Positions 9,031 to 16,862 of a DNA stretch of 64,000 bases are shown one piece after another; position 1 is the first letter of the stretch, and the number at the start of each line of letters is the position of its first letter. Both the position numbers and the translations under genes were made by a program. The stretch is from Pirellulales bacterium (GTDB taxonomy: Bacteria; Planctomycetota; Planctomycetia; Pirellulales; JALHPA01), in the NCBI GenBank assembly GCA_033762255.1, contig JANRLT010000007.1, forward strand, positions 226,059-290,058, in the 5' to 3' direction. The notes below the pieces were generated by a model. The model saw nothing but the letters and a program-made list of their open reading frames with translations. It had not been told where the DNA came from and did no database searches.

Positions 9031-10034
9031 TACACTTCTTTCGCTTTGATCCAACTCATCAGGCGGCGAAGTTGCTTACCGACGACCTCAATCGGGTGTT
9101 CGCGTTCTTGGCGGCGGGTCGCCTTGAACGCCGGGGCGTTGGCTTTGTTTTCTAAAATCCATTCGCGGGCGAACTGGCCGCTGCGAATTTCGTGCAAAAT
9201 CTTTTTCATCTCGGCCTTGGTCTGTTCCGTCACAATCCGGGGGCCGCGGGTGTAATCGCCAAATTCGGCCGTGTTCGACACGCTATAACGCATGTAGTTC
9301 AGGCCCCCCTGGTAAAACAGATCCACAATCAGCTTGAGCTCGTGCATGCATTCAAAGTAGGCCATTTCCGGCTGATAACCCGCTTCGACCAACGTCTCAT
9401 AACCAGCCTTGACCAGCGCGCTGACGCCGCCGCACAGCACCGCTTGCTCGCCAAACAGGTCAGTCTCGGTCTCTTCGGCGATTGACGTCTCGATCACGCC
9501 AGCGCGGGTGCCGCCGATCCCCTTGGCATAGGCCAAGCCGATCTTTTTGCTCGTTTCGCTGGCACCGGGACTCAACGCGATCAAGCACGGCACGCCCCCT
9601 CCTTTTTCAAATTCACTCCGCACCAAATGCCCCGGCCCCTTGGGCGCGACCAGCACAATATCCACCCCGGTCGGGGGCTCTATCTGGCCAAAGTGCACAT
9701 TAAACCCGTGTGAGCACATCAGCACATTGCCAGCCTTGAGATTTGGCTTGACATGCTGCCGATAAATGTCCCCTTGCACTTCGTCCGGCAGCAAAATGTT
9801 AATCACATCCGCCGCCTTGCTAGCCTCCTCGACGCTCATCGGTTGAAAACCATGGCTTTGGGCCAATTCATAATTCGGCCCCCCCGGTCGCTGCCCAATA
9901 ATGACTTTTAACCCGCTATCACGCAGGTTTTGCGCCTGGGCGTGTCCCTGCGACCCATAGCCCAGAATGGCGATGGTTTTTCCCTGCAAATGGGACAGAT
10001 CGGCGTCTTTGTCGTAGTAAATGGTCGCGGCCAT
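9030..10034 (-). CDS. ilvC: Ketol-acid reductoisomerase (NADP+)
   Basis: From ATG 10034 the protein is 334 residues, the usual length of a class I ketol-acid reductoisomerase. The N-terminal Rossmann motif reads [18 protein letters not shown]. The C-terminal knotted domain carries the Mg-binding acidic residues ([15 protein letters not shown] and a downstream [13 protein letters not shown]). It converts acetolactate and acetohydroxybutyrate into dihydroxy acids in valine, leucine and isoleucine synthesis, in the cytosol. It follows ilvH on the same strand with a 115-bp gap that contains a 7-bp stem-loop, so the two are probably one transcript with possible processing or attenuation between them. 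A 25-residue in-frame extension upstream of the chosen start has no family similarity and was left out. Confidence 0.96.
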   Translation of the reverse strand: MAATIYYDKDADLSHLQGKTIAILGYGSQGHAQAQNLRDSGLKVIIGQRPGGPNYELAQSHGFQPMSVEEASKAADVINILLPDEVQGDIYRQHVKPNLKAGNVLMCSHGFNVHFGQIEPPTGVDIVLVAPKGPGHLVRSEFEKGGGVPCLIALSPGASETSKKIGLAYAKGIGGTRAGVIETSIAEETETDLFGEQAVLCGGVSALVKAGYETLVEAGYQPEMAYFECMHELKLIVDLFYQGGLNYMRYSVSNTAEFGDYTRGPRIVTEQTKAEMKKILHEIRSGQFAREWILENKANAPAFKATRRQEREHPIEVVGKQLRRLMSWIKAKEV

Positions 10035-10100
10035 GGAGTCTTTGGATGGGGAAAAAAGTGGAAACAAATAAGGGTAATGTAATACAGTGATAAGCCGCCG

Positions 10101-10126
10101 ATCCCGCAACGGGATAACCGCGGGAT
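10101..10126 (-). other. Stem-loop between ilvH and ilvC
   Basis: ATCCCGC and GCGGGAT form a 7-bp stem in the 115-bp space between the two genes. A processing, stability or attenuation role is possible; there is no T-run to call a terminator. Confidence 0.4.
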
Positions 10127-10149
10127 GTTTGGCAAGAGGGAGAGTTCAG

Positions 10150-10707
10150 TTAGGCAAAGGAACCGCGGACGACTTCGTCATCCACGGGCATTTCAAAGCC
10201 GCTGGGGATTTCCTCTTCCAGCTTGTTGTTGCCGCGCACCATGGCAATCCGCCCGGTCCGGACCAATTCTAAAATGCCAAACGGACGCATCAGGTCGATA
10301 AACGCCTCGACCTTGCGTTCTTGGCCGCTGATTTCGATGATGACCTCGCGCGGGGCCACATCCACGATCCGCCCCCGAAAGATATCCGTCAATTCGCGAA
10401 TCTCGCTACGGGCTCCCCCCGGAGCCTTGACCTTGATCAACATCAGGTCCCGCTCGATATAGTTTTGATTGACAAAATCGTCCACTTTTACAATCGTGAC
10501 GATCTTTTCCAGTTGGCGGCGCACCTGCTCTAGGACGCGGTCATCACCCACCACGACCAGCGTCATCCGCGAAAATTCTTTGTTTTCGGTCGTTCCCACC
10601 GCCAAACTGTCAATATTGTAACCACGACTGGCTAACATGCCTGAGATATGCGCCAAAACGCCCGGGACGTTTTGGACAACTGCCGAAAGAACGTGGCGCT
10701 GGCTCAT
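10150..10707 (-). CDS. ilvH: Acetolactate synthase small (regulatory) subunit
   Basis: The ATG at 10707 gives 185 residues. The N-terminal ACT domain is clear: RHVLSAVVQNVPGVLAHISG followed by MLASRGYNIDSLAVG, where valine binds in the family. The C-terminal domain (GRIVDVAPREVIIEISGQE) activates the catalytic subunit. The protein confers activity and valine feedback on acetolactate synthase, the first common step of branched-chain amino acid synthesis. The large subunit gene ilvB is not in this window, so the operon is split or reduced to ilvH-ilvC. The 490-bp region upstream contains a 10-bp stem-loop that might belong to a leader. Confidence 0.94.
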   Translation of the reverse strand: MSQRHVLSAVVQNVPGVLAHISGMLASRGYNIDSLAVGTTENKEFSRMTLVVVGDDRVLEQVRRQLEKIVTIVKVDDFVNQNYIERDLMLIKVKAPGGARSEIRELTDIFRGRIVDVAPREVIIEISGQERKVEAFIDLMRPFGILELVRTGRIAMVRGNNKLEEEIPSGFEMPVDDEVVRGSFA

Positions 10708-11194
10708 GATGCCGCTCGTGTAAAATAAAAAATGGCCTAAAATTACTGGATCGGGGAAATCTTTCCCCAAAATTGGCTAAACCAGTAGGATAATCGGGCC
10801 TGCCGCTGGCCACAAGGGTAGGACGCAGGGAGATTGGCCCGGCGTTTCCCTGAAAATGCGGTAATTTTCTTAGTTGGCGGACGTCCGAGCGGCAAAAAAT
10901 TCGCCAAAATCCAGGGTCCGCCAACAAGATTCGATGGGCCAGGCTGGTTCCAGCCCTCTGCCAAAAAGGATGCTTCGTTGTGCCATGAGCACTCCCCCGG
11001 GTGCGAGGTTCGGACCGCAGCGGCTTTATTTTTGGCATTGCCGCATTGAATTTGCCCACGGCCTGGGATAATCGTGAGGGTCCACGGTCCGCCGTATGTT
11101 TGCTTTCCCTGCCGGAGTTTTTTCATTTTTCCCGTAATCGATAATCCTGGTAATACAGTGCGTCCCCTTTGCATCTAGGAAATATCCCAAATCC
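10708..11194. other. Intergenic region upstream of ilvH and birA
   Basis: This 487-bp divergent gap has open frames on the minus strand, but their composition (Pro/Gly/Arg-rich, no motif) looks non-coding. It must hold the promoters of ilvH and birA. The one structured element is an inverted repeat at 10873-10882 and 10916-10925. Confidence 0.5.
10873..10925 (-). promoter_or_regulatory. Possible ilvH leader stem-loop
   Basis: GTTGGCGGAC and GTCCGCCAAC make a perfect 10-bp stem enclosing 33 bases that include a second small GGCG/GCCG hairpin. It lies about 170 bases upstream of the ilvH start. It matches no riboswitch known to me and no leader peptide was found, so its role is only inferred. 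Confidence 0.3.
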
Positions 11195-12076
11195 ATGCAT
11201 CCCGCGACATTAAAAGCACCAAACGCTCAGACATTATGCGCGCAATCGTGGTTGCGGCGGGTGGAATGGCATGAGCGGTTGGATTCCACGCAAATCCTGG
11301 CCCGCCAACACAGCCAGACGCTGCCGGATCAAGAATTACCGCTGCTCATCGGGGCTAACGAACAATCCGCCGGTCAGGGACGGGGAAGCCATCGCTGGTG
11401 GACCGGCGCGGGCGCGCTGGCCTGTAGTCTGCTGCTGGACCCGCGCCAATTTGGTGGTACCAACCAACCGGTGCCGCAATTATCCCTGGCCGTGGGCGTA
11501 TCGCTGGTTGAGGTCATCCAGCAAACTTCCCCCCAAATCAACATCGGGCTGCACTGGCCCAACGATCTGTATTGTGACGTGGCTCAGAACTCCCGGTCAT
11601 CGCTGATAGCCCCGGCTGGTTCCACGGCGGGGACCGCGGATTCCAGCAGGCAATTTTCCCGCAAAAAGGTGGGGGGGATTTTAATCGAGGCGCTCCCCGG
11701 AGGCCGGCTGATCATCGGCGTGGGCGTGAACACCAATAATTCATTTTTAGTGGCGGAGAATCCATCGCCAGTCGAGTTGCGGGAAAGCGCTTGCGCTCTG
11801 GTGGACCTGACGGGGGAAGCGCTCGACCACACGCAATTTTTACTCGCTTGGATGGCGGAGCTACGCGCGGCGCTGGAACTACTGTATGCGCACCCGGAAC
11901 GTCTGGGGGAGGAATTTGACCGGCACTGTCTGCAACGGGGCGAAACGCTGACGCTGTATCAGGGGACCGCCCAATACATCGGCCGCTGCCTGGGGATCGC
12001 GACGAACGGGGCGTTACGACTGCAACTGCCGGCAGGAGAGCGGGAATTTACGAGCGGAAGTTTGAGGCGGGAGTAG
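11195..12076 (+). CDS. birA: Biotin--[acetyl-CoA-carboxylase] ligase, catalytic form without HTH
   Basis: The 293-residue protein has the biotin protein ligase core: a DSTQILA strand (about residue 31), the biotinyl-AMP loop as SAGQGRGSHRWW (about 58-69, the GRGR-type motif), LHWPNDLYCD (about 118) and KKVGGILIEA (about 155), then a small C-terminal SH3-like domain. There is no N-terminal winged-helix domain, so it is a group I ligase that biotinylates the carboxyl carrier protein without repressing the biotin operon. An insertion of about 25 Ser/Ala-rich residues separates the WPND and KVGG motifs, which is unusual. It is convergent with the toxin-antitoxin operon. Confidence 0.9.
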   Translation: MHPATLKAPNAQTLCAQSWLRRVEWHERLDSTQILARQHSQTLPDQELPLLIGANEQSAGQGRGSHRWWTGAGALACSLLLDPRQFGGTNQPVPQLSLAVGVSLVEVIQQTSPQINIGLHWPNDLYCDVAQNSRSSLIAPAGSTAGTADSSRQFSRKKVGGILIEALPGGRLIIGVGVNTNNSFLVAENPSPVELRESACALVDLTGEALDHTQFLLAWMAELRAALELLYAHPERLGEEFDRHCLQRGETLTLYQGTAQYIGRCLGIATNGALRLQLPAGEREFTSGSLRRE

Positions 12077-12108
12077 TGGAGGTGTACTAGAGAATAGCAG
12101 TAGGATAA

Positions 12109-12441
12109 CTACGAAATACTCAATATTGAGGTTAAGGGATCAATTTCAAATTTATGTATTTCTAAGTGATGAAAAGTTAGCAAATCCTTTAGCTGCAATA
12201 GACTGCAATTCCCAATCCTTAGCCATATGAACTTTGGCGGATGACCATAAAGTAAACTGCGTTGCTGGAAATCACTATCTTTGGAAACCAGACAATACCC
12301 CTGATCTCGCGCAAATTCCCAGAGTGCGGTATCAGTGCCACCTAAAAGCCCACAGTCACGGGCATGCACACTACTTGGATACAGATTCGCTAACAATCTC
12401 GGCAGCTTGGGCGATAAATTTTCGTCAAAGAGCAGCTTCAT
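12109..12441 (-). CDS. DUF5615 (Mut7-C-like PIN) putative toxin
   Basis: The 110-residue protein begins MKLLFDENLSPKLPRLLA and continues with SSVHARDCGLLGGTDTALWE, FARDQGYCLVSKDSDFQQRS and PPKFIWLRIGNCS, the standard layout of DUF5615 PIN-like proteins. The conserved acidic residues (Asp in FDENLS, Asp in VSKDSDF) would bind metal in an RNase. In this family the gene follows a DUF433 antitoxin, and here the two overlap by 17 bp. It is the last gene of a five-gene overlapping operon. Confidence 0.85.
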   Translation of the reverse strand: MKLLFDENLSPKLPRLLANLYPSSVHARDCGLLGGTDTALWEFARDQGYCLVSKDSDFQQRSLLYGHPPKFIWLRIGNCSLLQLKDLLTFHHLEIHKFEIDPLTSILSIS

Positions 12442-12661
12442 GCGGCACGATAGTTAAACGGCGGTCGCGATCGGCGGCAAAAGCAAAGCAGGCTTGAATG
12501 TCCTCATAAGTTAGATCGGGAAAATCTTCCAGCACTTCCGCGATGGAGAGACCGCCTCCTAAATAATCAAAAACATCCACCACAGCGATGCGCGTGCCGC
12601 GAATGCACGGTTTGCCACTCCGAATTTCAGGATCGATGATAATTCGTTCACGATAGTTCAT
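12425..12661 (-). CDS. DUF433 (VapB45-like) putative antitoxin
   Basis: The 78-residue protein reads RERIIIDPEIRSGKPCIRG, then TRIAVVDVFDYLGGG and LSIAEVLEDFPDLTYEDI, a textbook DUF433 helix-turn-helix protein. It is expected to neutralise the DUF5615 toxin encoded next and to repress the operon. Its start lies inside the end of the 166-residue gene upstream (14-bp overlap), so its translation is probably coupled to that gene. Confidence 0.88.
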   Translation of the reverse strand: MNYRERIIIDPEIRSGKPCIRGTRIAVVDVFDYLGGGLSIAEVLEDFPDLTYEDIQACFAFAADRDRRLTIVPHEAAL

Positions 12662-13148
12662 AATTATATTTTACTTGAACGCTCTGCTTTAGGCAAGATT
12701 GGCAATGGGTAACATGCCTTATATTGACGGTGACCACGTTATGATCCATCGATGATATGGGGCAAGCTGGGAATTTTTCTAAAAATTTTGGCTCCCCCAC
12801 ATATTTTATCTGCAGGGCATCGGCCCGGACAGTCCAGGACTCGCTACTTACCAAGACAACTGCAAGCTCAATATCACCTTGAAATTCACGAATATCGGGA
12901 ATGACATTCTCATGCACAACGTCGTTCAAGCGCAAGAAACCATCCGCTATCCATAGCGGCAAATCCGCGGGAGGCGGGGTAAATTTACTCACAGATAACG
13001 AGAGTATAACCAGCTGTAACCAAACTGTATGCTTTTCTGGATCATTGGGCGATCGATGCAGCATGGCCAAAAGCTCCACTTGAGTCTCGTGGCCAGTATT
13101 GGTAACCGATACCAGAGTCGTGTCATGGAGCTCGATAAACTGTTCCAT
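12648..13148 (-). CDS. Unknown protein sandwiched between two toxin-antitoxin modules
   Basis: The 166-residue product has no family I recognise. Its sequence is mostly alternating hydrophobic and polar residues (VELLAMLHRS, LVILSLSVSKFTPPP, IELAVVLVSSESWTV), which points to a beta-rich cytosolic fold. Two late cysteines (HCQSC) are noticeable. The ATG at 13148 begins one base after the stop of the ParE-like toxin, and the 3' end overlaps the DUF433 gene by 14 bp, so it is translationally coupled on both sides. It could be a third module component, an accessory antitoxin or immunity factor, or a passenger gene. Confidence 0.65.
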   Translation of the reverse strand: MEQFIELHDTTLVSVTNTGHETQVELLAMLHRSPNDPEKHTVWLQLVILSLSVSKFTPPPADLPLWIADGFLRLNDVVHENVIPDIREFQGDIELAVVLVSSESWTVRADALQIKYVGEPKFLEKFPACPISSMDHNVVTVNIRHVTHCQSCLKQSVQVKYNYELS

Positions 13149-13149
13149 G

Positions 13150-13449
13150 TCATTTTAAGCCTTTGAGCTTAGCGGAAATTTTATCGGGGTCTTGCCGACA
13201 ATCAAGGACGGCGTAAATTTCGATTTCGTTCTCGCGAATATCGTAATAAATTGCAAAAGGAAATCTTTTGGAATTACAACGATATAACCCTTGCACCCGT
13301 TCATGCACTCCCGCATAGATGAGTAACGAATCAATATCTGTAAGCAGGCAATCGGTAAAATATTTACCCAGTCTTTCACGTTGTGATTCATAAAAATCCG
13401 CGCCTATTTCTAGATCATGTTCGGCTTGCGGGAGAATTACAATCTTCAT
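13150..13449 (-). CDS. RelE/ParE-family toxin
   Basis: The 99-residue protein starts at the ATG at 13449, which overlaps the antitoxin stop as ATGA. It shows the ParE/RelE pattern: MKIVILPQAEHDLEIGADFY, an RERLGKYFTDCLLTDIDSL helix, GLYRCNSKRFPFAIYYDI and a final IEIYAVLDCRQDPDKI strand. Family members either poison DNA gyrase or cleave ribosome-bound mRNA; sequence alone does not settle which. The antitoxin gene lies immediately upstream. Confidence 0.88.
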   Translation of the reverse strand: MKIVILPQAEHDLEIGADFYESQRERLGKYFTDCLLTDIDSLLIYAGVHERVQGLYRCNSKRFPFAIYYDIRENEIEIYAVLDCRQDPDKISAKLKGLK

Positions 13450-13664
13450 GAGCAACGCTTTCGTAAGCGTTCCTTAGCCGCTTCCCAATCGCCAAATTGT
13501 ATTTGGCCAGCCTGAACAGCCGCAATGCGCTCTGCCAATACTCCGCCATGCCAAGCGGGGGTGGTAATATCCGCGGGCTGGCGGGATAAATCCGCCCAGA
13601 GTTCTTCCATCAACGCCAATTTTTCCTGAATCGATAAGAATTCGAGGGAAGTGATGCTTGCCAT
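13446..13664 (-). CDS. Addiction-module antitoxin component (PF09720-like)
   Basis: The 72-residue protein (FLSIQEKLALMEELWADL, then TPAWHGGVLAERIAAVQAG, then FGDWEAAKERLRKR) has the layout of the short putative addiction-module components that precede ParE toxins. It is the first gene of the five-gene operon and overlaps the toxin by 4 bp. The operon promoter should lie between 13665 and about 13790. Confidence 0.85.
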   Translation of the reverse strand: MASITSLEFLSIQEKLALMEELWADLSRQPADITTPAWHGGVLAERIAAVQAGQIQFGDWEAAKERLRKRCS

Positions 13665-13789
13665 GTTAACAATGTGTATTGGAAAAGAGGATGCTTAGAA
13701 TTAAAGGATAGCATTTCTCAAAATTCCCGGCAAATCCTCCGCCGCAAAAAAAGTCAGCGTCTGGATTATCGCGACTATCTCCTGCGTTA

Positions 13790-14017
13790 CTAGGCTTTTA
13801 ACATCCCATAGAGGTTAATCCGCCCACACTCGCCACACATGAACGCGGCGACTGTCCCGGCCACCGGGTAGCGGCCCAGCCAAAAGCTCGGCCGGCCGCC
13901 GGGCAGCGAGTACTCGACGGCCTGGTGGTGTCCGGTGGGGTGCGTTTTGTCGTGGAGCTGAATCGGGGCCATGGTCCCATCGCACTCGGGACAAGGACGC
14001 GATTGTTCGTCGGCCAT
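13790..14017 (-). CDS. Small zinc-ribbon protein
   Basis: The 75-residue protein carries CPECDG near residue 9 and CGECG near residue 62, a classic two-knuckle zinc ribbon with a His-rich linker. AAGGAG lies seven bases before the ATG at 14017. Similar tiny ribbon proteins are common in planctomycetes and have no assigned role; metal binding is the only safe inference. Confidence 0.65.
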   Translation of the reverse strand: MADEQSRPCPECDGTMAPIQLHDKTHPTGHHQAVEYSLPGGRPSFWLGRYPVAGTVAAFMCGECGRINLYGMLKA

Positions 14018-14110
14018 AACATTCTCCTTATCTGGGAAACCAAGTCCGTGGTGATCATTCCGCCGCTGAATGGTATGCGTCAGCGGGCCACACTCCGTTG
14101 AATTTGATTG

Positions 14111-14740
14111 CTATATCGCGTTTTTTATTGTCGAGATTAGTTCCGTTTCAGCCATGTGAAAGTCATTCAGTTGTAGCGTGAATCCGCTGCGCATGCCACC
14201 GCGTGAGTCCCACGCGATCAGTCGCCAGAGCGCAAGTATAGCGGGACCATCCGATTCGCCGGAAAGGCGTTTGATCAGCCAATGACCATACGCAAGGTAC
14301 GCACAATTTCTCCTCGTCTTTTCATCAGTCACGAGACGCGTCGTCATCTCTTCATCAATCTTTAACCCATTCTCGCTGGCCAGCTCCGCAATACATTCTG
14401 ACATCAAATAATCCGCCCGTCGCTTATCCCTAGCGTAAAGCTTCTTGGGATGCAGGTGGGATGCATTGACGATTCGCATGCAAAGTTCACATCGACATAA
14501 TACTGGTGTTGGACCAATTCCCTTTGTCCCCGGTTTTTCAACGATGTCAAATGACGACAAAAGGTACGTGCTGAAGAAGGCCCCAAATTCGTCGAGCTCT
14601 TCTTCTTGCGGACGTAGATGATTGGGAAGATGGTGGTAATTGGACCGCAGCCATTCTGTCGCTGCCTCCGGTCCTCCGGAGTGATGAGCAACTCTAGAAG
14701 GCTGAATCAATCCTTTGTCAATGGCGTCGCTGATCCACAT
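14111..14740 (-). CDS. Hypothetical protein, start probably lost or non-canonical
   Basis: The 209-residue product from ATG 14740 (MWISDAIDKGLIQPSRVAHH) has a central VLCRCELCMRIV cysteine cluster and helical flanks, but no recognised domain. The same frame stays open for about 26 more codons upstream, and those codons also look coding (FDYAKLELAISISSQ, CYKLL) but contain no ATG, GTG or TTG. This suggests either a rare start codon or a 5'-truncated gene. The region looks accessory and borders a repeat at about 14880-14950. Confidence 0.5.
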   Translation of the reverse strand: MWISDAIDKGLIQPSRVAHHSGGPEAATEWLRSNYHHLPNHLRPQEEELDEFGAFFSTYLLSSFDIVEKPGTKGIGPTPVLCRCELCMRIVNASHLHPKKLYARDKRRADYLMSECIAELASENGLKIDEEMTTRLVTDEKTRRNCAYLAYGHWLIKRLSGESDGPAILALWRLIAWDSRGGMRSGFTLQLNDFHMAETELISTIKNAI

Positions 14741-14881
14741 CAGCAGCTTGTAACATTGACTGCTAATGGAAATTGCTAACTCAAGTTTTGCGTAATCGAA
14801 GGCGGGTATCCTCGCTTTCTATCAAAACAATGGAAATAATCGTCCAAACCGCGGCCGACTGGCTTATTATACCATAGCTTG

Positions 14882-15415
14882 CTATCGAGTGTCCGTTCCA
14901 ACGTCTGGTTCGGCGTTCCCTGGCGCATCGCGATCTTTTTGCCCGTCTGCGAGCAGGTCAAGGCACTCTCTCCGAAAGCCTACGTAACCAATGGCGATAG
15001 TGACAACACAGAAGGCGGCAATCGAAATGGGACTGGCGCCATGACGCAGCAAACGAGCCGTGTCGAGCTGTTGATGCCCTGACATCCAAGCGATGGCCAA
15101 ATACACGCCATTCGCCAGGATACAAAAATACGCGATAAACCACATCCAGCGCTGCCTGATGACCAACGCGGCGATCAATGGCGCCAACACGCCAATCACG
15201 GGACCGCCCCATAGCGTGAAAAGCGGTTGAGGATCGGGGGCAAAGCGACTCTGGGGCAGGCGCCATGGAGCAAGATCGGCTTCCCGCAATGTCCCGCCCC
15301 CCAGCCACCCGCAGACGACATGCCCCGATTCGTGAATAACGGTCATCACGCACCACGACGCAAACAGCAGGACAACAAAGCAGAACACGCAGTTGGATAT
15401 TGGGAATGATCTCAA
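14882..15415 (-). CDS. M50-like membrane metalloprotease-type protein
   Basis: The frame starts at TTG 15415, eight bases after AAAGGT; a GTG at 15388 is an alternative. The 177-residue protein has four or five membrane segments. Segment 1 ends in MTVIHESGHVVCGWLGGG, giving the HExxH zinc motif (HESGH) of site-2-type proteases. A later GHQQLDTARLLRHG could supply the third metal ligand in place of the usual NxxPxxxxDG. At 177 residues it is short for the family and may be a minimal or inactive member. The last 20 or so residues are hydrophilic and are encoded by what looks like an intergenic repeat, so the C-terminus may be a read-through into repeat DNA. Confidence 0.55.
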   Translation of the reverse strand: MRSFPISNCVFCFVVLLFASWCVMTVIHESGHVVCGWLGGGTLREADLAPWRLPQSRFAPDPQPLFTLWGGPVIGVLAPLIAALVIRQRWMWFIAYFCILANGVYLAIAWMSGHQQLDTARLLRHGASPISIAAFCVVTIAIGYVGFRRECLDLLADGQKDRDAPGNAEPDVGTDTR

Positions 15416-15640
15416 TGGGCACGACCTTTAATTGCCAAATATTGCCTCATTCACGCCTTCCACGCGGCTACTTATATGGCCCAATTCAGCATTAAAGCAA
15501 TTTTCTCTTATCGTACCGTGGTGCGTATACCAAGAGTCAACAAATTGCAAATTCAAAATAATACTCTATCTAGCTAAATAAAGCGTGGCTGGCATTTTGT
15601 AAAGGCACGAAGAATTGATTGTTAGTTGCGGAATTTACGC

Positions 15641-15655
15641 AACCGCGTTGCGGTT
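15641..15655. repeat. AACCGC-GTT-GCGGTT hairpin
   Basis: A perfect 6-bp stem with a 3-base loop. A second copy with the last base changed starts at 15718, and a variant with paired changes (CCGCTTCGCGG) lies near 61118. Confidence 0.6.
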
Positions 15656-15675
15656 GAACTTTTTGTATTATGGCC

Positions 15676-15858
15676 CCCTGGGTAGCCGCTACGCGGCAAC
15701 CCAGGGCTGAGTTATGTAACCGCGTTGCGGTAGAGTTCCCTCTCCCCAGCACTCTCCGGTGGGAGAGGGGGTACCTCGCTACGCCCTGCTAATGGGCAAT
15801 ACCGTGTATCATCGCCCAAGAGTTGGAGCGGAGCGAACAAACCTGGGTGAGTTGATTA
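15676..15858. repeat. 183-bp intergenic repeat, uninterrupted copy
   Basis: It opens with a 31-base hairpin (CCCTGGGT/ACCCAGGG outer stem, GCCGC/GCGGC inner stem, 15676-15706). It continues with AACCGC-GTT-GCGGT and a CCCTCTCCC/GGGAGAGGG hairpin (15738-15769) and ends with AGCGAACAAACCTGGG. The same order of blocks occurs at 61075-61680 but is split by a 429-bp insertion. Confidence 0.65.
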
Positions 15859-15924
15859 ATCGTTGATACAACACCACGGTCATGTCGGATCGTGATCCGA
15901 CCTACGGCTACCCACCCCAACCCC

Positions 15925-16605
15925 TTACGCCCGGGTTGCCCCGCGGCGCACCCAGCAGGCAAGACCCAATAGTCCCGCCGTGACCATCCATGCGCTCGGT
16001 TCGGGAATGGGATTGGTGACATACGTCAAATTGTCCACATTATACCCGCTGCCAATCGTCGCATCGCCACCGATCGTCACCGAGCTAAACGGCGTATCGG
16101 AAATCAATCCCGCGAAATACAGCGTGCCTTGATCGTAGGTCGCGCCACCGGTTAGGGCATTCCCCACGGGCGTATTAATAAATAACGAATCCACCGGGCT
16201 CTCAACCACATTAAAGAAAATCCCGACGCCGTAGACGGGATTTTCAAACGTGACGCTAAAGCTTTCGCCCGGAAAGAAAAAGGCAAAGCTATTCAGTCCC
16301 CGCTGCAAAGCCAGACTGGCGTCCCCCAGGCGATTGTAATTGTTATCCACGCGGCCATCCGCGCCGATGGGGAAGGAATCATAGTTGATTCCATTAAGTA
16401 GCGTGCCCGCGGGAATCGTGCTGTTGATGGGGTAGCTTTCGTAAGTCTCGGTCACAAAGGGGGTGGCCCCCAGCGCGGTAAAGAAATCCGCGGAAGATGT
16501 GTAAGTGCTTGTCGCCGCGACAGCCATCCCGCTTGTCTGGCAAAACATGCCCGCGACCATCACGCCCAACCACAATGGACGCAACCAACCCAAATTGAAA
16601 TTCAT
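15925..16605 (-). CDS. PEP-CTERM sorting-domain protein
   Basis: The 226-residue protein has a signal peptide (LWLGVMVAGMFCQTSGMAVA) and a C-terminal anchor made of the IPEPSAW motif (about residues 199-205), a hydrophobic helix (MVTAGLLGLACWV) and a basic end (RRGATRA). This is the PEP-CTERM signal processed by an exosortase, here with no exosortase gene in the window. The middle part is beta-rich with many aromatic and Gly residues and has no named domain. GGAG lies seven bases before the ATG. The mature protein is expected on the cell surface or in extracellular polymer. Confidence 0.88.
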   Translation of the reverse strand: MNFNLGWLRPLWLGVMVAGMFCQTSGMAVAATSTYTSSADFFTALGATPFVTETYESYPINSTIPAGTLLNGINYDSFPIGADGRVDNNYNRLGDASLALQRGLNSFAFFFPGESFSVTFENPVYGVGIFFNVVESPVDSLFINTPVGNALTGGATYDQGTLYFAGLISDTPFSSVTIGGDATIGSGYNVDNLTYVTNPIPEPSAWMVTAGLLGLACWVRRGATRA

Positions 16606-16862
16606 GAGGCAACTCCGTGGGCCTGCTTTCCGGCGCGAAATCCTTTACGCTGGCGGATCAGTGGCCCGTAAAAGGTGTGAAACTCAGTAGCGTTTCCCAA
16701 AAAAGCAAACACAAAATGACGTAAAAGCTAAGCTGAAGGTTAGTTGCTAATTTTATTCATGTCAACGATTTTGCAGGTTGTCCCTCCATAATCCGCCAAA
16801 TCAGTCCTATAACGCTAAGATCGCGAATACTGGAAAATTGCCAGAAAATTCCGGCACTTTCC

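Larger units (their letters stand above)
15416..15924. other. Hairpin-rich intergenic region
   Basis: No gene is supported in this 509-bp gap. From 15641 to about 15860 it holds a chain of palindromes and a repeat that is also present, interrupted, at 61075-61680. Confidence 0.6.

Noticed and set aside
10743..11174. A 143-codon minus-strand frame upstream of ilvH
   Set aside because: No motif, no ribosome site, odd composition; the region is better seen as promoter/leader DNA.
15570..15752. Short minus-strand frame over the hairpin cluster
   Set aside because: It is made of palindromic repeat DNA and has no protein-like pattern.
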